A DNA stretch of 13,354 nucleotides, from NCBI GenBank assembly GCA_007128045.1, contig SKYG01000109.1:1-13354 (forward strand), written 5' to 3'. The translations under genes and the position numbers were made by a program. The notes beneath the pieces are model-generated. The model was not told the origin of the DNA, made no database searches, and saw nothing but the letters and a program-made list of their open reading frames with translations. Origin of the DNA: Bacteroidales bacterium (GTDB taxonomy: Bacteria; Bacteroidota; Bacteroidia; Bacteroidales; UBA7960). The stretch's first letter is position 1, and each line of letters starts with the position of its first letter. This document shows, one piece after another, positions 1 through 7,138 of this stretch.

Positions 1-66
1 AAAGCCAGAGATGTAAAAATAAAAGACGAGGTGACTTTGGAACAGATTTTGCGTAAAGATCATTAA
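1..66 (+). CDS. ftsK: FtsK/SpoIIIE-type DNA translocase, C-terminal end (partial)
   Basis: Frame 1 is open from the first base to a TAA at 64-66 and gives 21 residues beginning KARDVKIKDEVTLEQIL. This resembles the extreme C-terminus of Bacteroidota FtsK proteins, where a segment of the type 'G(S)KAReV.i.De..LE.iL' closes the gamma (wHTH) DNA-reading domain. The following lolA gene supports this, because ftsK-lolA is a common gene pair in Bacteroidota. FtsK is the septum-bound ATPase that pumps chromosome ends apart at division. Only the tail is visible, so the motor domain cannot be checked and the call rests on a short match plus context. Confidence 0.6.
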   Translation, partial: KARDVKIKDEVTLEQILRKDH

Positions 67-83
67 GTATCCATCAAAAACTT

Positions 84-138
84 TTCGACCTTCGACTTTC
101 GACCTTCGACCTTTGACTTTCGACCTTTGACTTTCGAC
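84..138 (+). repeat. Heptad tandem repeat (TTCGACY), about 8 units, before lolA
   Basis: Nearly eight copies of a 7-base unit stand head to tail: TTCGACC, TTCGACT, TTCGACC, TTCGACC, TTTGACT, TTCGACC, TTTGACT, TTCGAC. The array fills most of the 85-base gap between ftsK and lolA and ends 13 bases before the lolA ATG, so it would lie in the leader of any transcript reading into lolA. No promoter box or Shine-Dalgarno motif is seen between array and start codon. It shares the 13-mer GACCTTTGACTTT with the array before recF. Confidence 0.9.
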
Positions 139-151
139 AAAAAATAAACTT

Positions 152-832
152 ATGAAATTCAAAACAACGTACAAAACACTCATATTTTTGTGCATGACAA
201 TCATGCACGCTGTATCACTGTTTGCCAACCATCAGTCTCAACCTTCAAGGGTTTACGAGGAGAAAGGCGCACAGCTGATGAAAAGCGCCAGTGAAAAATT
301 AAAATCTCTTAGCTCTTTAAAAATTGACTTTACCTATGTCATGGAGAATTCTACGATGGACATTCATGAAAAAATGGAAGGCAGTCTTGTTTCCAGGGGT
401 GACAAATACCGTATGCATGTTGGAGACAACCTGTTCATCTCAGATGGCGAAACTGTATGGTCGTATATGGAAGACATTGATGAGGTACATATCAATCTTG
501 TTGAAAACACCGAAGGTGCCCTTACCCCCACCTCCTTACTCGAAGAATTTGATACACAGTTTCGTTCCACTTTCATCCGTCAGGAACATCACGGTGGCAG
601 GCTTGTCGACATTATTGACCTGATTCCCCATAATGCCCAGGTATTTTTTAAATACCGTATTGCCATTGATCCCGGAACTAATATGATGTCTTATGCTATT
701 GCCTATGACAGGCATGGCGGCACATATACCTATACCATCAACAGGGTTGAAATAAACATACCCATCCCCGACTCCAACTTCTCATTTTCCGCTGCAAATT
801 ATCCGGGCGTTGAGATAATTGACCTGCGATAG
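152..832 (+). CDS. lolA: LolA-like outer-membrane lipoprotein carrier protein
   Basis: A 226-residue exported protein. Residues 1-25 form a signal peptide (basic MKFKTTYK, a hydrophobic stretch, then SLFA before NHQ). The mature part has the LolA pattern: an amphipathic helix with 'A.EKL..L.SLKIDFTY', then alternating strands with 'G.L..RGDKYRM', 'LFISDGETVWSY' and a C-terminal 'F.F.AANYPGVEIIDLR', which is typical of Bacteroidota LolA (about 200-230 residues). Family role: a periplasmic chaperone that carries lipoproteins from LolCDE to the outer membrane; Bacteroidota normally lack LolB. It follows ftsK and may be read from that transcript. It converges with the LysM gene with only two bases between the stop codons. 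No Shine-Dalgarno site is visible; the leader is the AT-rich AAAAAATAAACTT behind a heptad array. Confidence 0.85.
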   Translation: MKFKTTYKTLIFLCMTIMHAVSLFANHQSQPSRVYEEKGAQLMKSASEKLKSLSSLKIDFTYVMENSTMDIHEKMEGSLVSRGDKYRMHVGDNLFISDGETVWSYMEDIDEVHINLVENTEGALTPTSLLEEFDTQFRSTFIRQEHHGGRLVDIIDLIPHNAQVFFKYRIAIDPGTNMMSYAIAYDRHGGTYTYTINRVEINIPIPDSNFSFSAANYPGVEIIDLR

Positions 833-834
833 TG

Positions 835-2670
835 TCAAGGCAATTCCTTTTTGACATCTACAAGACGAAAGTCTTCATACTTAAAAAGGGTGGTAAAATC
901 ATTCTCCCAGCCACTATCGGTTCCGTAAGGCCTTTGAAAATAAAAAGCAAAATCAGCTGGTAATTTGTTCAGTTGCTCCATGCAATCAGGAAATGAGCTA
1001 CCATATATAGCCAGAGCAGAAAAAAAGTAATATGCGGTACTTACAGCCATAAAAGCATCAGAAGATGGTTCAGTTTTAAACTCAATGCGGTACCTGCGAA
1101 TAAAATCTTTTATGTGCTGGTCAGAATAATCAATAAAGTATGGAGAAAAAATATGCACATGAAGATTCTGCAGATAATCAATCTCAATACTTTCATAGTC
1201 CTTCCAGTCGGGTATACCAAACACCTTTATAGCATACTGTCCTGAATGAATACTAAGCTCACGCAAATAATTGGAAAGAAATGCCTCACCACTTATCAGG
1301 GTAACAATGATGTTATCTTTGTTCTCAGACAATTTCGACAACAAACCTCTAATACCGACTCTTTCATATACGACCTCATTAAATCCATGATAACCATTTT
1401 TGACGGCATCATTCTCAGGTGTATCAGCTCCATCATTTCTCCAATCAGTCTGAATAAGCTGAAGCTGACTTTTTTCCTGGCTACCTAAACTTACCGACAA
1501 AGATCTTTTAAAACTATTAATAACCGAAAGTGCCTGAGGCTGATTGTTATGCACCACGACGATGTTGGTTTCAGGATATTTATCACCAAGATATCCAGCC
1601 AGATCCGTAAGTTGTACCTCAAGTGATGGAATGACATTAAACAGGTTGGGATAACCCCGAAGTTTCTGTCTGTCGGGCAATAAAGGTGATACAACGTGTA
1701 TGTTGTTATGCAGTGCGTAGTTGCATACATAATTCAGGGTGTTGCTGAAAAACGGACCAATAATCAGGTCCATGTTGGAAAAGCCTGGACTACTCACAGC
1801 CTGTCTGGCTTTCAGCTCACTCTGATCAACGTCAAAGACATGCAACTGTATATCAACACCTTGCTTCTGTATTGAATCCAGGGCAATTAAAACACCCTGA
1901 TAATATGGCAAAAAAGAAAAAGATCTGTGTCTTAGGGAGAGTCCTTCAATGATGTCGGGTTGCAATGAATCCGAAACAATATACGGTGGTAAATCATCCA
2001 GGTATAAAGGGATCAACAATGCCACATGATAGGTTTCTTTATGTGAGGCATGCAGGCAGGGACTGATCGTACCATAGATGGATCTGATAACAGAATCATG
2101 CTGCAAGGAATCTCTTATGAGAACAGCATCCACAGAATGCTCAGATTCTATTGGTTGAGGTGCTCTTTCTGTAGGCCAAACAGGAAGGCGGGTTCTTTCC
2201 TGAGCCGGTTCATCATCTTTGACATGATCCTCAGAAACGATTGCATCTGGATGGCGGCCGGGAAGAAATAGTTGTTGTCCCAGTTTGAGCCCATCAGACA
2301 ATGCTGGGTTAAAGACCCTTAGCTGATCGATAGTAAACCCATATCTTCGGGAGAGGTTATACTCCGTATCACCGGCAACGACAAGGTGAGCAAAGGCAGG
2401 TATTTTTATCACCTGGTCTGATTGTAAACCATACTCGAGTTCGGGATTTTGATCGATAATCATTTCCTGTGTGACGTCGTATGCCCTGGAGATAGAATAT
2501 AGAGTATGTCCGGGCAGCACCGGATGCAGAAAAAAATAATCGCCATTCACGACTTCCACCTTTGCAGATGGATGCACTTCAACCGCCTGAAATTGGGCTT
2601 TCAGGAAACACGATGGCAATACAAACAACGATGCCACAAATAATAAAAATCTCTTTCTCACAAATTTCAT
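835..2670 (-). CDS. LysM-repeat protein with type-1 periplasmic-binding fold
   Basis: A 611-residue envelope protein, counted from the ATG at 2670. An in-frame ATG at 2706 would overlap guaA and add 12 residues before a perfect signal peptide (MKFVRKRF then a hydrophobic core); the 2670 ATG has CCGGAG four bases upstream, so I prefer it. Residues 1-26 are the signal; 'LPSC' at 18-21 could be a weak lipobox, otherwise cleavage follows LKAQ. Two LysM repeats lie at about 46-91 ('LPGHTLYSISRAYDV', 'DQNPEL', 'IKIP') and 95-137. A Pro/acidic linker follows to about 210. Residues 211-611 look like a periplasmic-binding, branched-chain amino-acid receptor type domain ('HVALLIPLYL', 'YYQGVLIALD', 'LIIGPFFS', 'HVVSPLL', 'NIVVVHNN'). 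Family knowledge: LysM binds peptidoglycan and the second fold binds small ligands. The pairing behind guaA is frequent in Bacteroidota, but its ligand is unknown to me. Probably co-transcribed with guaA (26-base gap). Confidence 0.85.
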   Translation of the reverse strand: MKFVRKRFLLFVASLFVLPSCFLKAQFQAVEVHPSAKVEVVNGDYFFLHPVLPGHTLYSISRAYDVTQEMIIDQNPELEYGLQSDQVIKIPAFAHLVVAGDTEYNLSRRYGFTIDQLRVFNPALSDGLKLGQQLFLPGRHPDAIVSEDHVKDDEPAQERTRLPVWPTERAPQPIESEHSVDAVLIRDSLQHDSVIRSIYGTISPCLHASHKETYHVALLIPLYLDDLPPYIVSDSLQPDIIEGLSLRHRSFSFLPYYQGVLIALDSIQKQGVDIQLHVFDVDQSELKARQAVSSPGFSNMDLIIGPFFSNTLNYVCNYALHNNIHVVSPLLPDRQKLRGYPNLFNVIPSLEVQLTDLAGYLGDKYPETNIVVVHNNQPQALSVINSFKRSLSVSLGSQEKSQLQLIQTDWRNDGADTPENDAVKNGYHGFNEVVYERVGIRGLLSKLSENKDNIIVTLISGEAFLSNYLRELSIHSGQYAIKVFGIPDWKDYESIEIDYLQNLHVHIFSPYFIDYSDQHIKDFIRRYRIEFKTEPSSDAFMAVSTAYYFFSALAIYGSSFPDCMEQLNKLPADFAFYFQRPYGTDSGWENDFTTLFKYEDFRLVDVKKELP

Positions 2671-2696
2671 TGCTCCGGAAAAAACTGTAACAACTA

Positions 2697-4226
2697 TTAT
2701 TCCCATTCGATCGTAGCAGGAGGTTTTGAGCTGATGTCGTATACCACCCTGTTAACGCCCTTTACCTGATTAATAATATCATTGCTGACCTGTGCAAGAA
2801 AATCATAAGGTAAATGCACCCAGTCAGCCGTCATTCCATCAGTTGATTCAACAGCTCTCAGACAGACTACATTTTCATAGGTACGTTCATCACCCATAAC
2901 ACCGACCGACTGAACCGGTAAAAGTATTGCGGCAGCCTGCCACACTTTATGATATAATCCGTGCTTCCGCAGTCCGTCGATAAAAAGATAATCCACTTCC
3001 TGTAATGCCCTGACTTTTTCGGCGGTGATCTCTCCCAGTATCCTGATACCCAGCCCCGGACCCGGGAAAGGGTGGCGTCCGAGTATGGCATGCGAAATAC
3101 CCAGGCTGTGGCCTACCCGTCTTACTTCATCTTTAAAGAGCGTATTCAGGGGTTCAACCACCTTGAGCTTCATAAAATCAGGCAGCCCCCCCACGTTATG
3201 ATGCGATTTGATGGTTGCGGAAGGCCCATTTACCGAAACAGATTCGATCACGTCGGGGTATATAGTGCCTTGTGCCAACCAGCTTACATCCTCAATATGA
3301 TGGGCCTCTTCGTCAAAGACTTCTACAAAGACCCTGCCAATTGCTTTGCGTTTCTGTTCTGGTTCTGTAATACCTTTTAATGCATCAAGAAATCTGTCGG
3401 CCGCACGAACGCCTTTAACATTGAGGCCCATATCTTTATAGGATGCCAATACCGCTTCAAATTCATTTTTTCTCAGCAGGCCATTATCTACAAATATACA
3501 ATGCAATTGGCCGCCTATGGCTTTATGCAGCAGGACAGCAGCGACGCTGGAGTCAACACCACCGGATAAACCAAGAACTACTTTATCTGAGCCCAGCTTT
3601 TGTTGAAGCTGTTGTATCGTGCTAGTAACAAACGACTCAGGAGTCCAGTCCTGCCTACACCCACAGATATCCACAACAAAGTTCTTCAACAGTTCACTGC
3701 CTTGTGTTGAATGATATACCTCGGGATGAAATTGCAAGCCATATGTTGGCCTGTCAGGTGCCCGAAACGCGGCTACCCCGATATCATTTGTACGAGCTAT
3801 CAGTGAGTACCCATCAGGAAGCCTGGTGATGGTGTCGGCATGTGACATCCAAACCTGTGAGCCTTGACCAATGCCCTTAAACAGATTATCATCTTCAGAC
3901 ACATATGAAAGTTTTGCCCTTCCATACTCTCTGGTCGAAGAAGCAGATACCTCTCCCCCTTGTTTTGTGGCGATTAACTGTGCGCCAAAACAAACGCCCA
4001 ACACCGGTAAGGAATCTTCACACCATGACAGATCCGGATGCGGGGCGTTGGGATCACGAACACTGAAAGGGCTTCCAGATAACAGAACACCCTTAATATG
4101 GCGAAGATCAGAGGGCACATAATTATAAGGGTGAATCTCACAGAATACATGTAATTCCCTGATACGCCTGGCAATCAGTTGTGTGTATTGTGAGCCAAAA
4201 TCTAAAATCAACATCATTTCTTGCAT
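2697..4226 (-). CDS. guaA: GMP synthase (glutamine-hydrolysing)
   Basis: A full-length 509-residue GuaA that turns XMP, glutamine and ATP into GMP in the last step of guanine nucleotide synthesis (cytosol). The N-terminal class I glutamine amidotransferase domain (about 1-185) carries Cys79 in GVCFGAQ, and His167 and Glu169 in LQFHPEV. The ATP-pyrophosphatase domain has the P-loop SGGVDSS at 221-227 and 'HPFPGPGLGIRI' further on. The C-terminal dimerisation domain ends in the family hallmark KPPATIEWE. Nothing is truncated. The usual Tyr of the nucleophile elbow (G.CYG.Q) is Phe here, a mild change. The start MQEMMLILDFGSQ aligns with the family start; two further ATGs stand at codons 4 and 5. 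A promoter-like box ends four bases before the ATG (see separate entry). The LysM gene follows closely; a YggS-type gene diverges upstream. Confidence 0.97.
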   Translation of the reverse strand: MQEMMLILDFGSQYTQLIARRIRELHVFCEIHPYNYVPSDLRHIKGVLLSGSPFSVRDPNAPHPDLSWCEDSLPVLGVCFGAQLIATKQGGEVSASSTREYGRAKLSYVSEDDNLFKGIGQGSQVWMSHADTITRLPDGYSLIARTNDIGVAAFRAPDRPTYGLQFHPEVYHSTQGSELLKNFVVDICGCRQDWTPESFVTSTIQQLQQKLGSDKVVLGLSGGVDSSVAAVLLHKAIGGQLHCIFVDNGLLRKNEFEAVLASYKDMGLNVKGVRAADRFLDALKGITEPEQKRKAIGRVFVEVFDEEAHHIEDVSWLAQGTIYPDVIESVSVNGPSATIKSHHNVGGLPDFMKLKVVEPLNTLFKDEVRRVGHSLGISHAILGRHPFPGPGLGIRILGEITAEKVRALQEVDYLFIDGLRKHGLYHKVWQAAAILLPVQSVGVMGDERTYENVVCLRAVESTDGMTADWVHLPYDFLAQVSNDIINQVKGVNRVVYDISSKPPATIEWE

Positions 4227-4230
4227 GATG

Positions 4231-4238
4231 CAAAGATA
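4231..4238 (-). promoter_or_regulatory. Putative -7 box of guaA (TAnnTTTG type)
   Basis: On the minus strand TATCTTTG matches the Bacteroidota -7 consensus TAnnTTTG at every fixed base. It ends four bases (CATC) before the guaA ATG, so transcription would begin at or next to the start codon. No clear TTTG is seen about 20 bases upstream. Prediction only. Confidence 0.5.
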
Positions 4239-4267
4239 ACAATATGTGAATTTTATAGATAGAATTA

Positions 4268-4299
4268 TTCGAGATTAACAGTGTCTTTTCTTAAATTTG
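4268..4299 (+). promoter_or_regulatory. Putative promoter of the YggS-type gene
   Basis: TAAATTTG at 4292-4299 matches the Bacteroidota -7 box TAnnTTTG fully. A near -33 match, TTCG (consensus TTTG), stands at 4268-4271 with a 20-base spacer. The ATG is at 4324, so the leader would be short, below about 20 bases. It shares the 97-base gap with the diverging guaA promoter. Confidence 0.5.
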
Positions 4300-4323
4300 T
4301 AAATAATTCATAATTCCAGCTAT

Positions 4324-4986
4324 ATGTCGATCTCCGAAAATTACCGTATACTGCAGGCCAAATTACCAGAAGAGGTGACACTGGTGGCCATCTCCAAGAA
4401 CAAAACCAATGAGGAGATACTGGAGTTGTATGAATGCGGACAACGCGAGTTCGGTGAGAATAAGGTACAGGAGCTTACAGCAAAGCACGAATCATTGCCT
4501 GATGATATTCGTTGGCATATGGTAGGACATCTGCAATCCAACAAAGTAAAATATATTGCTCCCTTTATTGGAATGATCCACTCTGTTGACAGCTTAAAGC
4601 TCCTGAAAATCATTAACAAAGAAGCGAAAAAAAACGACAGGATCATTCCATGCCTTCTGCAACTACATATTGCAGAGGAAGATACAAAGTTTGGTTTATC
4701 CTATGAGGAGGCCTGCAACCTGCTTGAACAAGATGATTACAAAGCTATGGAAAACATCAGTATCATTGGTTTGATGGGCATGGCCACGTTTACCGATGAC
4801 ACCGTACAAATTCATAAAGAGTTTAAACAGCTAAAAGAAAGTTTCGACAAGATCAAAACATCTTATTTCCTTGACAACCAATTGTTTTGCGAGTTATCTA
4901 TGGGTATGTCGGATGATTTTTTAATAGGCGTGGAGGAAGGCAGTACCTTGGTACGCGTTGGCACAGCGCTGTTTGGAGAGAGATGA
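4324..4986 (+). CDS. yggS: YggS/PLPBP family pyridoxal phosphate-binding protein
   Basis: A 220-residue single-domain PLP protein of the YggS/PROSC/PipY family, with an alanine-racemase-like barrel but no known enzyme activity. Family role: PLP homeostasis and effects on amino-acid and keto-acid pools. Lys25 in 'LVAISKNKT' is the expected PLP Schiff-base lysine. Other hallmarks are 'FGENKVQEL', 'WHMVGHLQSNKVKY', 'HSVDSLKLL', 'LSMGMSDDF' and the C-terminal 'EEGSTLVRVGTALFGER', which binds the phosphate. Length is normal. The start fits the family; no Shine-Dalgarno site is present. Two AATTCNN heptads (4305-4318) lie five bases before the ATG. It is divergent from guaA and followed by a 244-base repeat-rich gap, so it is probably monocistronic. 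The exact physiological role in this organism cannot be read from context. Confidence 0.93.
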   Translation: MSISENYRILQAKLPEEVTLVAISKNKTNEEILELYECGQREFGENKVQELTAKHESLPDDIRWHMVGHLQSNKVKYIAPFIGMIHSVDSLKLLKIINKEAKKNDRIIPCLLQLHIAEEDTKFGLSYEEACNLLEQDDYKAMENISIIGLMGMATFTDDTVQIHKEFKQLKESFDKIKTSYFLDNQLFCELSMGMSDDFLIGVEEGSTLVRVGTALFGER

Positions 4987-5007
4987 TGGGGTTGCGTGTT
5001 TCGGGAC

Positions 5008-5046
5008 ATAACCGCAAAGGAACGCAGAGTGATTCGCGAAGTCACG
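5008..5046 (+). repeat. Degenerate CGCARAG repeat remnants after the YggS-type gene
   Basis: Three related units, CGCAAAG, CGCAGAG and CGCGAAG, separated by short spacers, occur in the stretch reading 'aaCCGCAAAGGAACGCAGAG' and onward. It resembles worn copies of a dispersed intergenic repeat of the kind 'CGCAAAGAACGCAGAG' that I recall from many bacterial genomes. No gene or promoter is visible here. Confidence 0.4.
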
Positions 5047-5052
5047 CTGTTT

Positions 5053-5072
5053 GGACAGGTCAAGCCCTGTCC
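5053..5072 (+). repeat. Hairpin GGACAGG-TCAAGC-CCTGTCC
   Basis: A perfect 7-base inverted repeat with the six-base loop TCAAGC. No T-run follows on either strand, so it is not a standard intrinsic terminator. A second hairpin with the same loop and changed arms lies 30 bases further on. Confidence 0.75.
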
Positions 5073-5101
5073 CTACAGATGCACCTTTTCCGTTATATAC
5101 A

Positions 5102-5119
5102 GGCCGGTCAAGCCCGGCC
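5102..5119 (+). repeat. Hairpin GGCCGG-TCAAGC-CCGGCC
   Basis: A perfect 6-base inverted repeat with exactly the same loop, TCAAGC, as the hairpin at 5053-5072. The arms differ from the first copy but remain fully paired, which is the pattern left by compensatory change. No T-run follows. Confidence 0.75.
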
Positions 5120-5170
5120 AATACGACAAGGTACTGATATGTCCAAATCAACAACTTTTAACCATAAACC

Positions 5171-5220
5171 GACCTTTGACTTTTAGACTTTTAGACCTTC
5201 AGACCTTTGGACCTTTTGAC
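5171..5220 (+). repeat. Octad/heptad tandem array (YTTTNGAC type) before recF
   Basis: After an initial GAC, six units follow: CTTTGAC, TTTTAGAC, TTTTAGAC, CTTCAGAC, CTTTGGAC, CTTTTGAC. The period is 7, then 8. It ends 10 bases before the preferred recF ATG and shares the 13-mer GACCTTTGACTTT with the array before lolA. It would fall in the recF leader if transcription begins upstream. Confidence 0.85.
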
Positions 5221-5230
5221 TAAAAATATT

Positions 5231-6358
5231 ATGTATTGCAAACAGTTATCGGTAATAAACTTCAAGAACTATCGTGAGGCCGTCCTGGTTTTCTCACCAA
5301 AGTTCAATTGTTTTACCGGTAACAACGGCTCTGGGAAGACCAATCTACTGGATGCCATTCATTATCTTTCGCTTTGTAAGGGTTTTACCAACCCTATTGA
5401 TACCCAGAACATCCTTTTTGAAGAAGAGATGTTCATGATACAGGGCAAGTACCAGATCAACGGACAGGAAGATGAGCTGTACTGCGGATTAAAGCGTAAC
5501 CATCGCAAGGTATTTAAGCGAAACAAGAAGGAGTATGAAAGACTGTCAGATCATATCGGACTGTTTCCGCTGGTGTTGCTTAGTCCGGCCGACACCCAAC
5601 TGATTCTTGGCGGAAGCGAGGATCGGCGAAAGTTTCTTGATGGGGTGATCAGTCAATACGACAAAGAATACCTGTACAGGCTCATTAGTTATAACAAGGC
5701 CTTGTTACAACGCAATACACTGCTTAAGCAATTTGCCGAGAGAAGGTATTATGATGTTGCTTCCCTGGAAATATGGGATGAGCAGTTAGTAGCTAATGGC
5801 GCCTATGTATTTCAGGCCAGGCAAGATTTTTTTGGCAAATTTCTGGATGTGTTCAGGAAACATTACGCTTTCCTGTCTGATGGCAACGAAAAAGTTGACA
5901 TTGAATACCTGTCAGGTTTAAATGACGGACAGGACTTCCTGCAGTTGCTGCACGAAAGCCGGGAAAAAGATCGTCAGGCACAGTATACTACCGTAGGTAT
6001 CCATAAAGATGACCTGTCTTTTTTAATCCATGGGTGGCCTGCCAAGAAGTTTGGCAGTCAGGGACAGCAAAAGTCTTTTATCATTGCCCTGAAGCTCGCA
6101 CAGTTTTCATTCACGCGCGATATTAAAGGATTTCATCCTATCTTGCTTTTTGATGATATTTTCGACAAACTTGATGAAACCAGGGTGCAACAGCTTATGC
6201 ACATGGTATCGGAACAACATTTTGGTCAGGTATTTATAACCGACACACATACAGAACGGATCGAGACACTCTTCGCCAGTATCCCATCAGAATGCAAGCT
6301 GTTTGTTGTTGACAGTGGCAACATTGTTGAAACAAAAATACTTAATGATAAAACATAG
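5231..6358 (+). CDS. recF: DNA replication and repair protein RecF
   Basis: A 375-residue SMC/ABC-type ATPase that with RecO and RecR loads RecA on gapped DNA. The N-terminus MYCKQLSVINFKNY matches the family start. Walker A is GNNGSGKT at 30-37, the ABC signature GSQGQQK at about 275-281, and Walker B ILLFDD at about 304-309, followed by a D-loop-like 'DKLDETR'. Length is normal. An in-frame TTG at 5207 lies inside the tandem array and would add eight residues with no family match, so the ATG at 5231 is preferred. No Shine-Dalgarno site and no good promoter box are seen in the 244-base gap upstream. dciA follows after six bases, so the two are probably one operon; both act in replication and repair. 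Confidence 0.95.
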   Translation: MYCKQLSVINFKNYREAVLVFSPKFNCFTGNNGSGKTNLLDAIHYLSLCKGFTNPIDTQNILFEEEMFMIQGKYQINGQEDELYCGLKRNHRKVFKRNKKEYERLSDHIGLFPLVLLSPADTQLILGGSEDRRKFLDGVISQYDKEYLYRLISYNKALLQRNTLLKQFAERRYYDVASLEIWDEQLVANGAYVFQARQDFFGKFLDVFRKHYAFLSDGNEKVDIEYLSGLNDGQDFLQLLHESREKDRQAQYTTVGIHKDDLSFLIHGWPAKKFGSQGQQKSFIIALKLAQFSFTRDIKGFHPILLFDDIFDKLDETRVQQLMHMVSEQHFGQVFITDTHTERIETLFASIPSECKLFVVDSGNIVETKILNDKT

Positions 6359-6364
6359 CAGACA

Positions 6365-6655
6365 TTGAATTCATTCAACCAAAAATCTTTGGGCGAGTCG
6401 ATAAAAGACTTTTTGAAGACATACCGTCTTGAAGAAAAGCTAACTGAGGCCAGAATCACTGTCTCATGGGAGAAGGTGATGGGATATCACATTGCAAAAT
6501 ATACCCGGAAGGTAACCCTTAGGAAAAAAGTACTTTATGTAGAGCTGACCTCTTCCGTAATGCGCAATGAGCTTATGATGGCCAGGGAGAAGATCATCGG
6601 AATGATCAACAAAGAGATAGGCGAAGGAATCATTGAGGAAGTTGTTTTTCGCTAG
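6365..6655 (+). CDS. dciA: DciA/DUF721 family replicative helicase loader-like protein
   Basis: A 96-residue DUF721 protein. DciA is the widespread bacterial factor that helps load the DnaB helicase. The order 'KSLGESIKDFLKTY', 'LTEARITVSWEKVMGYHIAKYT', 'LYVELTSSVMRNELMMAREKII' and the C-terminal 'I.EVVFR' fits the short Bacteroidota version (about 95-100 residues), a KH-like fold. The likely start is TTG at 6365, because the family needs the Q-K-S-(L/I)-G-E segment; no ATG or GTG lies upstream in frame after the recF stop, and another TTG at 6389 would remove part of that segment. It follows recF by six bases. Its TAG lies in the tetramer CTAG, which on the other strand also holds the stop of the convergent gene. 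Confidence 0.85.
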   Translation: MNSFNQKSLGESIKDFLKTYRLEEKLTEARITVSWEKVMGYHIAKYTRKVTLRKKVLYVELTSSVMRNELMMAREKIIGMINKEIGEGIIEEVVFR

Positions 6656-7134
6656 CCTGTAGAGGAAATCTCTAAATACAGCCTGCCTTTTTTAATTCTT
6701 TTTACCAGGCAATTAATGCTGGCAGTTTGTTTGTCTATCATGAATTCATTGGGGACCGACACACGCCATTCGTAGTCTAAGACATCCCTGACAACAATAC
6801 TTTGAACCATTCTCCGATTCATATCAACGACCTGTTCAACCTCTATCACATCAAAATTATACCTTTTACCTTCAACATAATACGGATGCTCAGGTTCCAG
6901 GAATACCCTTCCAATGCAATTTACCTTATCAACACGACAAAGAACCTGCTGGCCTGGCCGGAAGCCATATCGTGTGTAGAATTTCTTCGGCATCAACAAT
7001 TTAAAGCCATTAGGCTCACGCATCACATAATATTCCTCATCAGGTCTGAGTGAAATTGACTTAAGGATGGTAAATGTATAATAGTCTCCTTCTGTAAGCC
7101 GGGCATTGGGTATCTGAACTGATTTTACAGTCAT
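6652..7134 (-). CDS. S1/OB-like Bacteroidota protein of unknown function
   Basis: A 160-residue soluble protein without signal peptide or membrane segment. I recognise it only as a conserved Bacteroidota hypothetical. Two strand-rich halves look alike: about 20-80 ('YYTFTILKSI', 'GFKLLMPKKFYTRYGFRPGQQVLCRVDKVNCIGRVFLEPEHPYY') and about 90-158 ('YNFDVIEVEQVVD', 'WRVSVPNEF', 'INCLVKRIKKGRLYLEIS'). The segment 'G..V.CRVDKVN..GRVFLEPEHP' resembles the last strands of S1-type OB domains, so RNA binding is a guess. It is the last gene of the minus cluster, nine bases after pncA. A TAGGTTTG box overlapping the pncA stop ends four bases before its ATG. It converges with dciA, sharing CTAG for both stop codons. 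Confidence 0.8.
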   Translation of the reverse strand: MTVKSVQIPNARLTEGDYYTFTILKSISLRPDEEYYVMREPNGFKLLMPKKFYTRYGFRPGQQVLCRVDKVNCIGRVFLEPEHPYYVEGKRYNFDVIEVEQVVDMNRRMVQSIVVRDVLDYEWRVSVPNEFMIDKQTASINCLVKRIKKGRLYLEISSTG

Positions 7135-7138
7135 ACAA

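Noticed and set aside
84..138. CRISPR-like array
   Set aside because: The units are 7 bases and directly adjoining, without spacers, and there are no cas genes.
2671..2706. Upstream ATG that would lengthen the LysM protein by 12 residues
   Set aside because: It overlaps guaA and puts a non-basic stretch before a perfect signal peptide; the ATG at 2670 has a GGAG-like site upstream.
5053..5119. Intrinsic terminators for the YggS-type gene
   Set aside because: Both hairpins lack a following T-run on either strand.
5207..5230. TTG start giving an eight-residue longer RecF
   Set aside because: It lies within the tandem array and the extra residues do not match the RecF family start, which fits the ATG at 5231.
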